NCBI RefSeq assembly: GCF_013256425.1 | Contig: NZ_CP053904.1 | Coordinates: 2,356,001-2,420,000 of the forward strand | DNA from: Hymenobacter sp. BRD67 | Lineage (GTDB): Bacteria > Bacteroidota > Bacteroidia > Cytophagales > Hymenobacteraceae | DNA: 64,000 nt | Reading direction: 5' to 3' | Notes under the pieces: model-generated | The model's input: the letters and a program-made list of their open reading frames with translations, nothing else | Told to the model about the DNA's origin: nothing | Databases searched by the model: none | Part shown: in pieces, positions 18,263 through 26,796 of the stretch | Numbering within the stretch: the first letter of the stretch is position 1 | Layout: every line of letters begins with the position of its first letter | Translations under genes and position numbers: made by a program

Positions 18263-19111
18263 ATGCTTCTTATTCGCCACGGCCAGCCTGGGCACGAAAA
18301 ACCTGGCGTCGTTCTCGACGGCCATCACTATGACGTTAGCGACTTCGCAGAAGACTATGATGAGCGGTTTTTTGCTACCGATGGCTTGCGGCGCCTGGCT
18401 GCTTTCGTTGATGTGCAGCGCGAGCTGCTGCTGCCCGTACCGGCAACCCAGCGGCTGGGCCCGCCGGTAGCGCGGCCATCCAAGATTGTGTGCGCCGGCC
18501 TCAACTACACCGACCACGCCCAGGAAATGGGCCTGCCGCTGCCTACCGAGCCCGTTCTCTTTCTAAAAGCCCCTTCGGCGCTGACCGGCCCCAACGATGC
18601 GATAATACTGCCAAAAAACTCGGTTAAAACCGACTGGGAAGTTGAGCTGGCAGTCGTTATCCGCAAGCGGGCGGCCTACGTAGATGAGGCCGATGCGCTA
18701 AACTACGTGGCGGGCTACGTGCTGCTCAACGATGTATCGGAGCGCGCCTATCAGCTGGAGCGCGGCGGCACCTGGGACAAAGGCAAGGGCTGCGATACCT
18801 TCGCGCCGCTGGGCCCCTGGCTGGTTACCCCCGACGAGCTGGCCGACCCCGCCAACCTGCGCCTCTGGCTGAAGGTAAACGGCGAAACCTACCAGAGCGG
18901 CAGCACGGCCAACCTTATTTTCGGGGTGGCCTACCTCATCAGCTACATCAGCCAGTTTATGACGCTGCTGCCCGGCGATATTATTTCGACAGGCACGCCC
19001 GCCGGGGTGGGCAGCGGCCTCAAGCCACCCCGCTTTCTGGCACCCGGTGATGTCGTGGAGCTGGGAATTACGGGCCTGGGCGTAGCTCGTCAAACGGTCC
19101 GCTCTTTCTGA
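18263..19111 (+). CDS. Fumarylacetoacetate hydrolase (FAH) family protein
   Basis: A 282-residue cytoplasmic protein with the FAH fold from about residue 75: 'KIVCAGLNYTDHAQEMG', metal ligands in 'DWEVELAVVI' (E-x-E) and 'LLNDVSERAYQ' (Asp), catalytic-type Lys in 'DKGKGCDTFAPLGPWL', and the end motif 'PGDIISTGTPAGVGSGLKPP'. Relatives cleave C-C bonds of 2,4-diketo acids, for example 2,4-diketo-3-deoxy-rhamnonate or -fuconate, or act on other acylpyruvates. Its place between GH105 and the pectinesterases suggests a sugar-acid derived from the pectin side structure, but the substrate is not readable. The start at 18263 is an ATG. Confidence 0.85.
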   Translation: MLLIRHGQPGHEKPGVVLDGHHYDVSDFAEDYDERFFATDGLRRLAAFVDVQRELLLPVPATQRLGPPVARPSKIVCAGLNYTDHAQEMGLPLPTEPVLFLKAPSALTGPNDAIILPKNSVKTDWEVELAVVIRKRAAYVDEADALNYVAGYVLLNDVSERAYQLERGGTWDKGKGCDTFAPLGPWLVTPDELADPANLRLWLKVNGETYQSGSTANLIFGVAYLISYISQFMTLLPGDIISTGTPAGVGSGLKPPRFLAPGDVVELGITGLGVARQTVRSF

Positions 19112-19256
19112 CTTGTCTGTTACCGCGCTGGGTTTACCTTGCGTGGCCTTTGCCTATTCTTTATTCTACTTGCTATGATTACACCTATCACACTACTTCA
19201 GCGCCCGGCGCTACCCCTCGTCCAGCATTCCATTTCCCACCTATTTTCTTTTTCCC

Positions 19257-20221
19257 ATGAGGTTACTTATACTTCTGTGGCTGTTCGCAGCCAGCTCGGC
19301 TACGGCCCTGGCCCAATCGCGGCAGGTGGTGGTATCGTCTGATGGCACCGGTAACTACCGCACCATTCAGGCGGCCCTCGATGCCGTGCCCAAGGGCAAC
19401 CGTACGCCCTTTACTATTTTTGTGCGGCGCGGCACTTACCACGAAAAGCTGACACTCAACAAGAAGCAGGACTTTGTGAAACTGCTCGGCGAGGGGTCGG
19501 ACCCTACCGCCGTCGTGCTCACATTTGACGACTTTAAGGGCCGCCTCGTCAACGGCGACACGCTGAGCACTTCCAATTCGGCCACGCTGCGCGTGTACGC
19601 TACTGATTTTGCGGCCGAGAATCTGACTATTCAAAATACGGCCGGCGCAAGCTCGCAGGCGGTAGCGGCCTGGATTTACGGCGACCGGGCACAGTTTAAG
19701 AACTGCCGCTTCCTGGGTTTCCGCGATACGCTGTACCCGTATGGCTACGGCAGCCGGCAATTATACAAAAATTGCTATATTGAGGGCAGTACCGATGCTA
19801 TCCTGGGTTCGGCGACGGCCTTGTTTGAAGACTGCACCGTGTTTTGCAAGCCCGGCGGTATTTGCCTGATGGCACCCTCTACCCCCGATACCGTGCGCTA
19901 CGGGTTTGTGCTGCAGCGCTGCCGTATTACGGGCGATGCGGCGGCCAGCGCTTATTTCCTGGCCCGCCCCTGGAAGCCTTTTGCCAAAACTGTGCTGCTC
20001 AACTGCGTGCTCGACGCGGTAGTAAACCCCCGCGGCTGGGACCATTGGGGCAAGGAAAGCAACAAGCAAGATACTTTTTTTGCCGAGTTTAAGTCAACCG
20101 GCCCTGGCGCAACGCCAAAGCTGCGGGCGCCCTGGGGCCGCCAGCTCACCCCGAACAGGCCAACTTCTACACCCGCGAGCGGGTGCTGCGCGGCTGGCAG
20201 CCCGAGCAGGCCGTTAACTAG
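19257..20221 (+). CDS. Pectinesterase (CE8), divergent paralogue 1 (one frameshift)
   Basis: The restored protein has 321 residues: signal peptide (MRLLILLWLFAASSATALAQ) and a right-handed beta-helix. Relative to its two neighbours it keeps the oxyanion Gln ('SSQAVAAW'), the acid/base Asp (RDTL), the nucleophile Asp ('STDAILGSATALF') and the Arg/Trp pair (LARPW), but the usual QDTL is RDTL (about residue 156), so one active-site Gln is Arg, and DFIFG is DAILG. Frameshift in the C-run at 20149-20152; one extra C gives 'QLTPEQANFYTRERVLRGW' and a stop at 20219-20221. Predicted to de-methylate pectin, perhaps with altered activity. Confidence 0.85.
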
Positions 20222-20315
20222 CCATGCCAGCAGGTGCCCAAGTCAGCTGCGTAATAGCCTTCTTTTTATAATATACCCCCGGCCCGGCGGTTGTTTCAGC
20301 TCTGCTGCGCTTAGC

Positions 20316-20323
20316 CATTTTTG
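20316..20323 (+). promoter_or_regulatory. Probable -7 box of pectinesterase 2
   Basis: CATTTTTG matches the Bacteroidota -7 consensus TAnnTTTG except for its first base. A TTG at 20291-20293 lies 22 bases upstream in the -33 position. The box overlaps a possible TTG start at 20321, which argues for the ATG at 20330 as the true start. Confidence 0.45.
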
Positions 20324-20329
20324 CGTTTT

Positions 20330-21295
20330 ATGTTCTCTTTCCGCCCTTTGCTGACGTGTGGCCTGCTGGCCAGCGCTACCTGCCTGCACGCCCAAAGCCG
20401 CCGCGTAGTGGTAGCGGCCGATGGCAGCGGCGATTACCGGACCGTACAGGCCGCCTTCGACGCCGTGCCCGATGCCAACCCAACGTGGCTTACCATCGTG
20501 GTAAAGCCAGGCACCTATAAGGAAAAGTTGACGCTGGCCAAGGGCAAAAACCACGTGCGCCTGGTGGGCGAAGACGCCGCCCGCACCATCCTTACCTTCG
20601 ACGACTACAACCAGCGCATCGACCCGGCCACTGGCAAAAATATCGGCACGTCGGGCTCCGGCAGCATTCACCTCTACGGCGACGACTTTTCGGCCGAGAA
20701 TATTACGTTTGAAAACTCGGCTGGTCCGGTGGGCCAGGCCGTGGCGGTGTGGGTGAGCGGCGACCGTAGCAGCTTCCGCCACTGCCGCTTTCTGGGCTTT
20801 CAGGATACGCTCTATACCTACGGCTATGGCAGCCGCCAGCTCTATGAGGACTGCTACATTGAAGGCACCGTCGATTTTATCTTCGGCTCCAGCACGGCCT
20901 GGTTTGAGAATTGCCAGCTGGTAGGTAAAAAAGGCGGCTTCTTTACCGCCGCTTCCACCCCTGATACCACCCGCTACGGCTACGTTTTTAACCACTGCAA
21001 GCTTAGCGGCGATGCCCCCGCCGGCTCGTATGCCCTGGGCCGGCCCTGGCGGCCCTACGCCAAAACCGTGTACCTGGAGTGCAACATGAGCGCCATCGTG
21101 CGCCCCGGCGGCTGGGACGAATGGGGCAAAGACAGCAACAAGCAAACTGCTTATTACGCCGAGTACAAATCGACGGGCCCGGGTGCCAACCCCAGCGCCC
21201 GCGTGCCGTGGTCGCACCAGCTCACCAAAGACGAGGCCAAAGCCTACACGCGCACCGCCGTGCTGCGTGGCTGGGAACCCAAGTGGCCTAAGTAA
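20330..21295 (+). CDS. Pectinesterase (CE8), paralogue 2
   Basis: A 321-residue secreted esterase with a signal peptide (MFSFRPLLTCGLLASATCLHAQ). It has the standard active-site set: 'GPVGQAVAVW' (Gln), 'FQDTLYTYGYGSRQLYEDCYIEG' (Gln/Asp about 157), 'TVDFIFGSSTAWF' (Asp about 181) and 'LGRPWRPYAKTVYLEC' (Arg/Trp about 236). It removes methyl esters from homogalacturonan so that lyase and polygalacturonase can act. It follows paralogue 1 by about 108 bases and shares its ending style (VLRGWEPKWPK). The frame is intact. Confidence 0.94.
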   Translation: MFSFRPLLTCGLLASATCLHAQSRRVVVAADGSGDYRTVQAAFDAVPDANPTWLTIVVKPGTYKEKLTLAKGKNHVRLVGEDAARTILTFDDYNQRIDPATGKNIGTSGSGSIHLYGDDFSAENITFENSAGPVGQAVAVWVSGDRSSFRHCRFLGFQDTLYTYGYGSRQLYEDCYIEGTVDFIFGSSTAWFENCQLVGKKGGFFTAASTPDTTRYGYVFNHCKLSGDAPAGSYALGRPWRPYAKTVYLECNMSAIVRPGGWDEWGKDSNKQTAYYAEYKSTGPGANPSARVPWSHQLTKDEAKAYTRTAVLRGWEPKWPK

Positions 21296-21424
21296 TTCAC
21301 CAGCTAGAGTGTAGCCAGCTTTTGGCAAGAACCGCTACCCGGCGCCAGCGGTGACCAACCTGATAGCAGCTGCAACTTACGGAGGTTTATTTTTTACCTG
21401 ATTGCTCGTTTTACGCCCTTACCC

Positions 21425-22434
21425 ATGCTCCGTCGCCTGCTTTGGGCCAGCTGCCTGCTGCCGCTGACGCCAGCCTTTGCCCAACCTACTACGCCTGCCG
21501 CCAGTAGCCTGGGGATGCCGCCCGCACGCCCGGCACCACCCCAGGTGCTGCTCATGCGCGTAGCACAGGATGGCAGCGGCGACTACCGCACTATTCAGGA
21601 GGCCGTTAATGCCGTGCGCGACTTATCGCAGGTGATGGTTACTGTTCAGATTAAGCCCGGTATATACCGCGAAAAACTACTGATTCCTTCCCATAAGACG
21701 CACATACGGCTGGTAGGCGAAAGCGCGGCAAATACGATTATTACCGGAGCCGACCACACCGGCGACGCGGCCGGCCACAATACCTACTCGTCGCAGACGG
21801 TGCTGGTGCAGGCCAACGACTTCACCGCCGAAAACATCACGTTTGAAAACGCGGCCGGCCCCGTGGGCCAGGCAGTAGCTTTGCACGTCGATGGTGACCG
21901 CGCCATTTTCCGCCACTGCCGCATGCTGGGCAACCAGGACACGCTGTTTCCGGCGGTGGAAAACAGCCGCCAATATTATCAGGACTGCTATATCGAGGGC
22001 ACTACCGATTTTATTTTTGGCTCCGCTACCGCTGTGTTTGACCATTGCGAGATTCGCAGCAAGCGCAACTCCTACATTGCGGCGGCCGCCACTACCGAGC
22101 GGCAGGCCTACGGCTTCGTGTTTATGGACTGCCGCCTCACCGCCGATACGGCCGCGCACAAAGTATTTCTGGGCCGGCCCTGGCGGCCCCACGCGCGCAC
22201 CGTGTACCTGTGCTGCGAGCTGGGCGCGCACATTCTGCCCGGCGGCTGGGATAATTGGCGCGACCCGGCCAACGAGCAGACGGCCTACTACGCCGAGTAC
22301 CAGTCTACCGGCGCCGGCGCCAATCCTGGCGCCCGCGTTAAGTGGACCCATCAGCTCACGGCCAAGGAAGCCAAATTATATTCATTAAGCAATATATTTA
22401 ACGCTCCTTCCCCTGGCTCCCGGCCGGGCACTAG
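21425..22434 (+). CDS. Pectinesterase (CE8), paralogue 3 (probable frameshift near the end)
   Basis: Signal peptide (MLRRLLWASCLLPLTPAFAQ), then the CE8 beta-helix with 'GPVGQAVALHVDGDRAIFRHC', 'NQDTLFPAVENSRQYYQDC' (about 171), 'TTDFIFGSATAVFDHC' (about 195) and LGRPWRPHARTVYLCC. As given, the frame runs on to 23140 through a terminator and antisense to the next gene, which is implausible. One missing base at about 22404-22412 would give the ending NIFNAPFPWLPAGH and a stop at 22432-22434, just before the hairpin at 22470. The restored length is 336. The end is less certain than for the other repaired genes. Confidence 0.86.
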
Positions 22435-22469
22435 GCGCCGGGCCTTATTTCAGCGCTGGTATCTAACCA

Positions 22470-22504
22470 AAAAGCGTCCCCGGCTAGTAGCCGGGGACGC
22501 TTTT
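22470..22504. terminator. Bidirectional intrinsic terminator between convergent genes
   Basis: A 16-base arm (AAAAGCGTCCCCGGCT) pairs perfectly with AGCCGGGGACGCTTTT across a 3-base loop. It is flanked by A and T runs, so it can act for the pectinesterase array (plus) and for the T9SS protein gene (minus). Confidence 0.9.
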
Positions 22505-22540
22505 GCTGCTTCCGCTTACGAGCGTAGGCGGGCTAAGAAG

Positions 22541-23554
22541 TTAGTCTTTCACGATGCGGGCCGTGCTGCGCTGGCCGCCATCGGCATATTCAACCAGGTA
22601 AAGACCTTTGGCGAGCGCGTTGAGGCTTACCGTTGTTTCGAGCGAGCCGGGCTGCACCGCCTGGCTGAAGATGCGGGCACCGGTGGTGTTATACACCAGC
22701 ACCTGCGCGTCGCGGCTGGCAGCCGTGTGCGGCACCGTCAGCTGGCTCTGGGCAGGGTTAGGGTACACCCCGAGGTTGGTGTTGGCTACGGCGCGGGTAG
22801 CCAGAGCTACCTGGGTGCTTTTCAGCATAACATTGCGCAGCGTGGCGTAGCGGCTGGTAGCACCACTGCTCGAGCAGCTGAAATAGATGCGTACGGTGAG
22901 GGTTTGCCCCGCCGCAATGGTAACGCCGGTAGTACCATTGAGCGCAATGCGATAAGTATTGGTTTTATTAGGCAGAGTAGTAATCTGAGCCAGCGTAATA
23001 GGAGTAGCAAATCCGCCCGTAGTAGCGACAAAAGCCCCGGGGCCCTTGTTACCCGTTACATCAGCCGAATCGCTGGCAAAACCGCTTTTCGAGTATACTA
23101 CGCCCATCGTTGTACTGCTGGAAGTACTGATAAAGCCTGACGTAACAATGAGTGAATCGGCCCGCAGCCCAGTGCCGCCAGCAGGGGCGCTTACACTAAA
23201 TTGGGCTGAAAAAGGACGCTTGAGGGCGCCGCCCGGGCCGCCGGCCGACGTGCCCCAGCCCCCACCAGCCGCCAACGGGGCAAAGGCTTCGCCAAAAGCC
23301 GACGAATAGGGCTTGATGGTGGTCGCGGTAGTTGCGCCCGATAACGTTACTGTGTTGGCACCATCGGCCACTACGAAGTGGCGAAGCGTATGCGCATTGA
23401 CGGTAGTATTAGCCGAGCGCAAAGCAGCGCTGTCGGCGCTGTTAACGGTAAGGGGCCAGTACGCGAATACGGGCGTTTGAGCCGCGGCGGTGTTGATAGT
23501 ACCGGCCGCGAGGCTGCCAGTAAGCAATAGGGCAGAAAGTAATTGCTTTTTCAT
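22541..23554 (-). CDS. Secreted protein with type IX secretion C-terminal domain, function unknown
   Basis: A 337-residue protein started at the ATG 23554 (MKKQLLSALLLTGSLAAGTINTAAAQ, signal peptide). Residues about 27-250 are Ser/Thr/Gly-rich with beta-strand character and no recognised catalytic motif ('FAYWPLTVNSADSAALRSANTTVNAHTLRHFVV'); the section resembles cell-surface or carbohydrate-associated beta-sandwich proteins. Residues about 258-337 are a type A sorting domain (NLGVYPNPAQSQLTV ... KGLYLVEYADGGQRSTARIVKD). A perfect LacI-type palindrome lies 124 bases upstream, which ties it to the pectin regulon. A role as surface pectin-binding or processing factor is inference. Confidence 0.85.
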   Translation of the reverse strand: MKKQLLSALLLTGSLAAGTINTAAAQTPVFAYWPLTVNSADSAALRSANTTVNAHTLRHFVVADGANTVTLSGATTATTIKPYSSAFGEAFAPLAAGGGWGTSAGGPGGALKRPFSAQFSVSAPAGGTGLRADSLIVTSGFISTSSSTTMGVVYSKSGFASDSADVTGNKGPGAFVATTGGFATPITLAQITTLPNKTNTYRIALNGTTGVTIAAGQTLTVRIYFSCSSSGATSRYATLRNVMLKSTQVALATRAVANTNLGVYPNPAQSQLTVPHTAASRDAQVLVYNTTGARIFSQAVQPGSLETTVSLNALAKGLYLVEYADGGQRSTARIVKD

Positions 23555-23677
23555 TAATGAAAAATTAGTAAGGGTGAATAAATTAAAGTTACTGCCAGGC
23601 AGCAACTAATACGAATAATGCCCGCAATTTGCTACCAGGATGTGCTTACCCACTCACAAAAGGGCATTTTTTTTTAT

Positions 23678-23701
23678 GCAAACGTTGCCGGCAACGTTTG
23701 C
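23678..23701. promoter_or_regulatory. LacI-type operator, perfect 24-base palindrome
   Basis: GCAAACGTTGCC followed directly by its reverse complement GGCAACGTTTGC, a perfect palindrome centred on CCGG, the classic form for LacI/GalR-family operators. It lies between the end of the lacI gene and the start of the T9SS protein gene, 124 bases upstream of the latter's ATG. On the minus strand it is followed by an A-rich tract (ATAAAAAA). Confidence 0.85.
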
Positions 23702-23736
23702 TAAACCCACCTATTTCCTGCTTCGATTAGTGGTTT

Positions 23737-24764
23737 CTAGACTACTACGGCCGGCCTCGACGACGACTCGCGCACCACCATTGTAGTTGGAATAGTAAGC
23801 GTGGCGGGCGGCGCGGCGCGGTGCTTTTGCTCAATCAGGTCGAGCAGTCGACCCACGGCTTCCTGCCCGATTTCTTTGGCCGGCTGCTCTACTGTGCTCA
23901 TTGAAGGTGAGAGCATATCGGCCACGGTAAGGTTGGTGAAGCCGATAAGTGATATGTCATCAGGAATGCCGATGCGGCGCTGGCGCAGCGCGGCCAGGCA
24001 ACCCACGGCCAGGCGGTCGCTGGCCGTAAAGAAGGCATCGGGCCGGGGTTGCAGGGCCAGCAGCTCATCTACGAGCGGGCCTACCTCATCGGGCCAAAAG
24101 TACCGAAGCGCACCAGGGTTTCGTCGTAGGGTACCCCGTATTTTTCCAGCGCGGCCCGGTAGCCCGCCAGGCGCTCTTGGGTGATATTGAGCCAGGGCTG
24201 AATGGTGAGGTGGGCAATGCGCCGACGCCCCGACTGCAGCAGGTGCTCGGTAGCGGCAAAGGCCCCGCCAAAGTTGTCGGCCACTACGCGGGGCGTATCC
24301 AGCGCCGCCGACACGCGGTCGAACTGCACGATGGGTGTACCCTGCTGCTGCAATTCCTGCAGGTGCGATACGTCGTTGGTTTCGCTGCTCAGCGAAATCA
24401 GCAGGCCATCGACCCGGCGGGCCAGCGCTTGTCGCAAATTGGCCACTTCCCGGTCGTAGGCCTCGTGCGTCTGGAAGATGAGCACGTCGTATCCCCGCTG
24501 GTTTGCTACCTCTTCAATCCCATTAATAGCCTGCGAAAAGTAATAATTCGCAATCTGGGGCACTATCACGCCGATGGCCTTGCTGCTGCTGCCTTTCAGG
24601 CTCAGGGCAATGGGATTGGGACGATAATGCAGGCGAGCAGCGCACTCCATCACGAGCCGCTTGGTTTCGGGATTGATTTCGTAGCTGTCGCGCAACGCCC
24701 GCGACACCGTCGATACAGAGATGTTGAGTTCCCGGGCAATATCTTTGAGAGTAGCGGCTTCCAA
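23737..24764 (-). CDS. LacI/GalR-family transcription regulator of the pectin locus (one frameshift)
   Basis: The restored protein has 342 residues. The N-terminal helix-turn-helix is clear ('TLKDIARELNISVSTVSRALRDS', residues 5-27) with the hinge 'YRPNPIALSLKGSSSKAIGVIVPQIANYYFSQ', then a periplasmic-binding-protein-like effector domain ending 'TLTIPTTMVVRES'. The frame breaks at 24091-24093, where GGCCC on the minus strand has probably lost a C; the repair gives 'FGTFGPDEVGPLVDELLALQPRPDAFF'. It is divergent from kduD with an operator in the gap, so it likely controls itself and the locus. The effector is probably KDG or a related pectin catabolite (inference). Confidence 0.9.
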
Positions 24765-24889
24765 ACTGATTCTAATTAAAATGCAATTACCAGCGCCTGA
24801 AAAGCAGGTGGTTTTCGCGGCTAAAGATAAAGGTTAAATGAAGGTTTTCGAGCAATTGGGCTTGTGAACCGGGCGGGCAGCAGCAGCGT

Positions 24890-24912
24890 GGAAACGTTGC
24901 CGATAACGATTG
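24890..24912 (+). promoter_or_regulatory. LacI-type operator in the lacI-kduD divergent region
   Basis: GAAACGTTGCCGATAACGATTGC shares the AAACGTTGCCG left half exactly with the palindrome at 23678 and has a degenerate right half. It is followed by GCAAATAAA, as in the GH28 copy. The position, about 125 bases upstream of lacI and 130 upstream of kduD, fits control of both. Confidence 0.75.
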
Positions 24913-25041
24913 CGCAAATAAAAACGGTCCCCAGTGGCTAGTCCGTTCGCTTTAGGCGCTAAACTTCGACACTGCAAACTGCCCTGTGGTTGCAGCAGCA
25001 GGCATTTTCTTCTTCTTAAAATTAAACCCGCTCGCTTTATT

Positions 25042-25809
25042 ATGAGCCTTTCTTCCCGTTTCAGCCTGTCTGGCAAGCGTGCCCTCGTAACGGGTTCCGA
25101 CCGGGGCATTGGCCAGGCAATTGCCGTTGGCCTGGCCGAGGCTGGGGCCGACATCATCGCCGTTTCCATGCACATGCCCGAAGGCGGCGAAACCGAGCAG
25201 GCGGTACGGGCCCTGGGCCGCGAGTTTAAGGGCTACCAGGCCGACTTTGGTCACCTTGACCAGCTGCAGGGGTTTATCCGGCAGGTACAGGCCGATTTTC
25301 CGGTCATTGATATCCTGTTTAATAACGCCGGCATTATCCGCCGCGCTCCGGCCGCCGAGCACTCCGACGAAGACTGGGACGCCGTGCTCAGCATCAACCT
25401 CGACGCGCCTTTCCGCCTGGCCCGCGCCATTGGCGGCCAGATGGTGAAGCAGGGCTCGGGCAAGATTGTCTTTACGGCCTCGCTCCTCACTTTTCAGGGC
25501 GGCATTAATGTACCGGGCTACGCTGCCAGCAAAGGCGGCGTGGGCAGCCTGGTGAAGGCCCTGGCCAACGAGTGGGCAGGCAAAGGCGTGAATGTGAACG
25601 CCATTGCTCCCGGCTACGTGGCCACCGACAATACGGCCGCCCTGCGCCAGGATGCTGAGCGCTCGGCCGCCATTCTGGAGCGGATTCCGGCCGGCCGCTG
25701 GGCCGTTCCCGCCGACTATCAGGGCCCAGCCGTGTTTCTGGCCTCGGCCGCCAGCGATTACGTGCACGGCACTATCCTCACCGTTGATGGCGGCTGGATG
25801 GGACGCTAG
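25042..25809 (+). CDS. kduD: 2-dehydro-3-deoxy-D-gluconate 5-dehydrogenase (KduD)
   Basis: A 255-residue short-chain dehydrogenase. NAD-binding TGSDRGIG (17-24), NNAG ('ILFNNAGIIRR'), catalytic Ser147 ('VFTASLLTFQGG') and Y160-x3-K164 ('GYAASKGG') are present; 'SLLTFQGGINVPGYAASKGGV' and 'NAIAPGYVATDNTAALR' are characteristic of KduD. It reduces 2,5-diketo-3-deoxygluconate to KDG with NADH, the step after KduI, whose gene follows on the same strand. I start at the ATG 25042; upstream in-frame codons are not conserved and lie in the promoter area. Confidence 0.93.
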   Translation: MSLSSRFSLSGKRALVTGSDRGIGQAIAVGLAEAGADIIAVSMHMPEGGETEQAVRALGREFKGYQADFGHLDQLQGFIRQVQADFPVIDILFNNAGIIRRAPAAEHSDEDWDAVLSINLDAPFRLARAIGGQMVKQGSGKIVFTASLLTFQGGINVPGYAASKGGVGSLVKALANEWAGKGVNVNAIAPGYVATDNTAALRQDAERSAAILERIPAGRWAVPADYQGPAVFLASAASDYVHGTILTVDGGWMGR

Positions 25810-25810
25810 A

Positions 25811-25917
25811 TTTTAATGGTTAATTTTTTACTGGTCAATGTCGTCTGGTCTGCATGCGCCACAACTGACTAACAAGTAAAAATTAACCAGTAACCAGTAA
25901 AAAATTAACCATTAAAA
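25811..25917. repeat. Long inverted repeat between kduD and kduI, ending at the kduI start codon
   Basis: A 25-base arm (25811-25835, beginning TTTTAATGGTTAATTTTTTA) is perfectly reverse-complementary to 25893-25917. The right arm ends immediately before the kduI ATG at 25918, so a hairpin in the transcript would reach the start codon. Inside the right arm, a partial direct duplication (GTAAAAATTAACCAGTAACC) is visible. The loop has about 57 bases with no feature. Confidence 0.8.
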
Positions 25918-26749
25918 ATGAATTCCCGCTTTGCTATTGGCCCGCGCGAAACGGCCAGCCTGAATACGGCCGGCCTGCGTGAGCACTTTTTGATTGAAAC
26001 CATCTTCACCCCTGGCGAAGTAGTGCTGACGTACACGCACTACGACCGCATGATTGTGGGCGGCGCGCAGCCCACGGCTGATGCCCCGCTGCCCCTGCCC
26101 TGCCCGGCCAGCCTCAAGGCCCAGTACTTTCTGGAGCGCCGCGAGCTGGGGCCCTCAACGTGGGCGGCGCGGGCCGCATCATCGTGGATGGCACCGCCTA
26201 CGACCTAAATAATCAGGATTGCCTATATGTGGGCAAAGGCAGCCAGTCGGTCGTCTTCCATAGTGTAGACGCGGCCAACCCGGCCAAGTTTTACCTGCTG
26301 TCGGCCCCGGCGCACCAGGTGTATCCAACCACCCGCCGCACCCAGGCCGAGGCTACGCCGTGGAGATGGGCGCCCGCGAAACGGCCAACGAGCGCACCAT
26401 CTACAAATACATCTACACCGAAGGCATCGCCAGCTGCCAGCTCGTGATGGGCCTGACCCAGCTCAGGCCCGGCTCGGTGTGGAACACCATGCCCAGCCAC
26501 GTGCACGACCGGCGCATGGAAGCCTACCTCTACTTCAACCTGCCCCAGGGCCAGCGGGTGCTGCACCTGCTGGGTGAGCCCCAGGAAACCCGCCCGCTGT
26601 GGGTAAGCAACGAGCAGGCTATTCTGTCGCCCCCGTGGTCTATCCATACGGGTTGCGGCAGCACGGCCTATGCGTTTATCTGGGGCATGGCCGGCGAAAA
26701 TCTCGAATACACCGACATGGACCCTGTAGCCCTGCAGGACCTCCGCTAA
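25918..26749 (+). CDS. kduI: 5-keto-4-deoxyuronate isomerase (KduI) (two frameshifts)
   Basis: The restored protein has 277 residues, the normal KduI length. It isomerises 5-keto-4-deoxyuronate (from unsaturated galacturonate) to 2,5-diketo-3-deoxygluconate. Zinc ligands are visible in '[18 protein letters not shown]' (two His and Glu) and '[11 protein letters not shown]' (His). Two single G losses break the frame, at 26148-26151 (repair: '[18 protein letters not shown]') and 26358-26363 (repair: '[23 protein letters not shown]'). It ends 47 bases before the SusC gene and is probably co-transcribed with kduD and SusC/D. Confidence 0.91.
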
Positions 26750-26796
26750 ATTTTTATTTTTTCAATTTCCCACCCCTGTTTTTGGCTGCTTCTTTT

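Noticed and set aside
20321..20329. TTG at 20321 as the start of pectinesterase 2
   Set aside because: It overlaps the probable -7 box and adds three residues before a good ATG and signal peptide.
20243..21328. A 361-codon minus-strand frame over pectinesterase 2
   Set aside because: Shadow of the sense gene; similar shadows exist over the other pectinesterases.
21321..21355. ACCGCT...AGCGGT inverted repeat upstream of pectinesterase 3 considered as a fifth LacI-type operator
   Set aside because: It has a CCGG in the middle but the half-sites lack AACG/CGTT and the spacing differs, so it was not counted.
22435..23140. C-terminal extension of pectinesterase 3 beyond 22434
   Set aside because: It reads through a perfect terminator and antisense to the next gene; better explained by one lost base near 22406.
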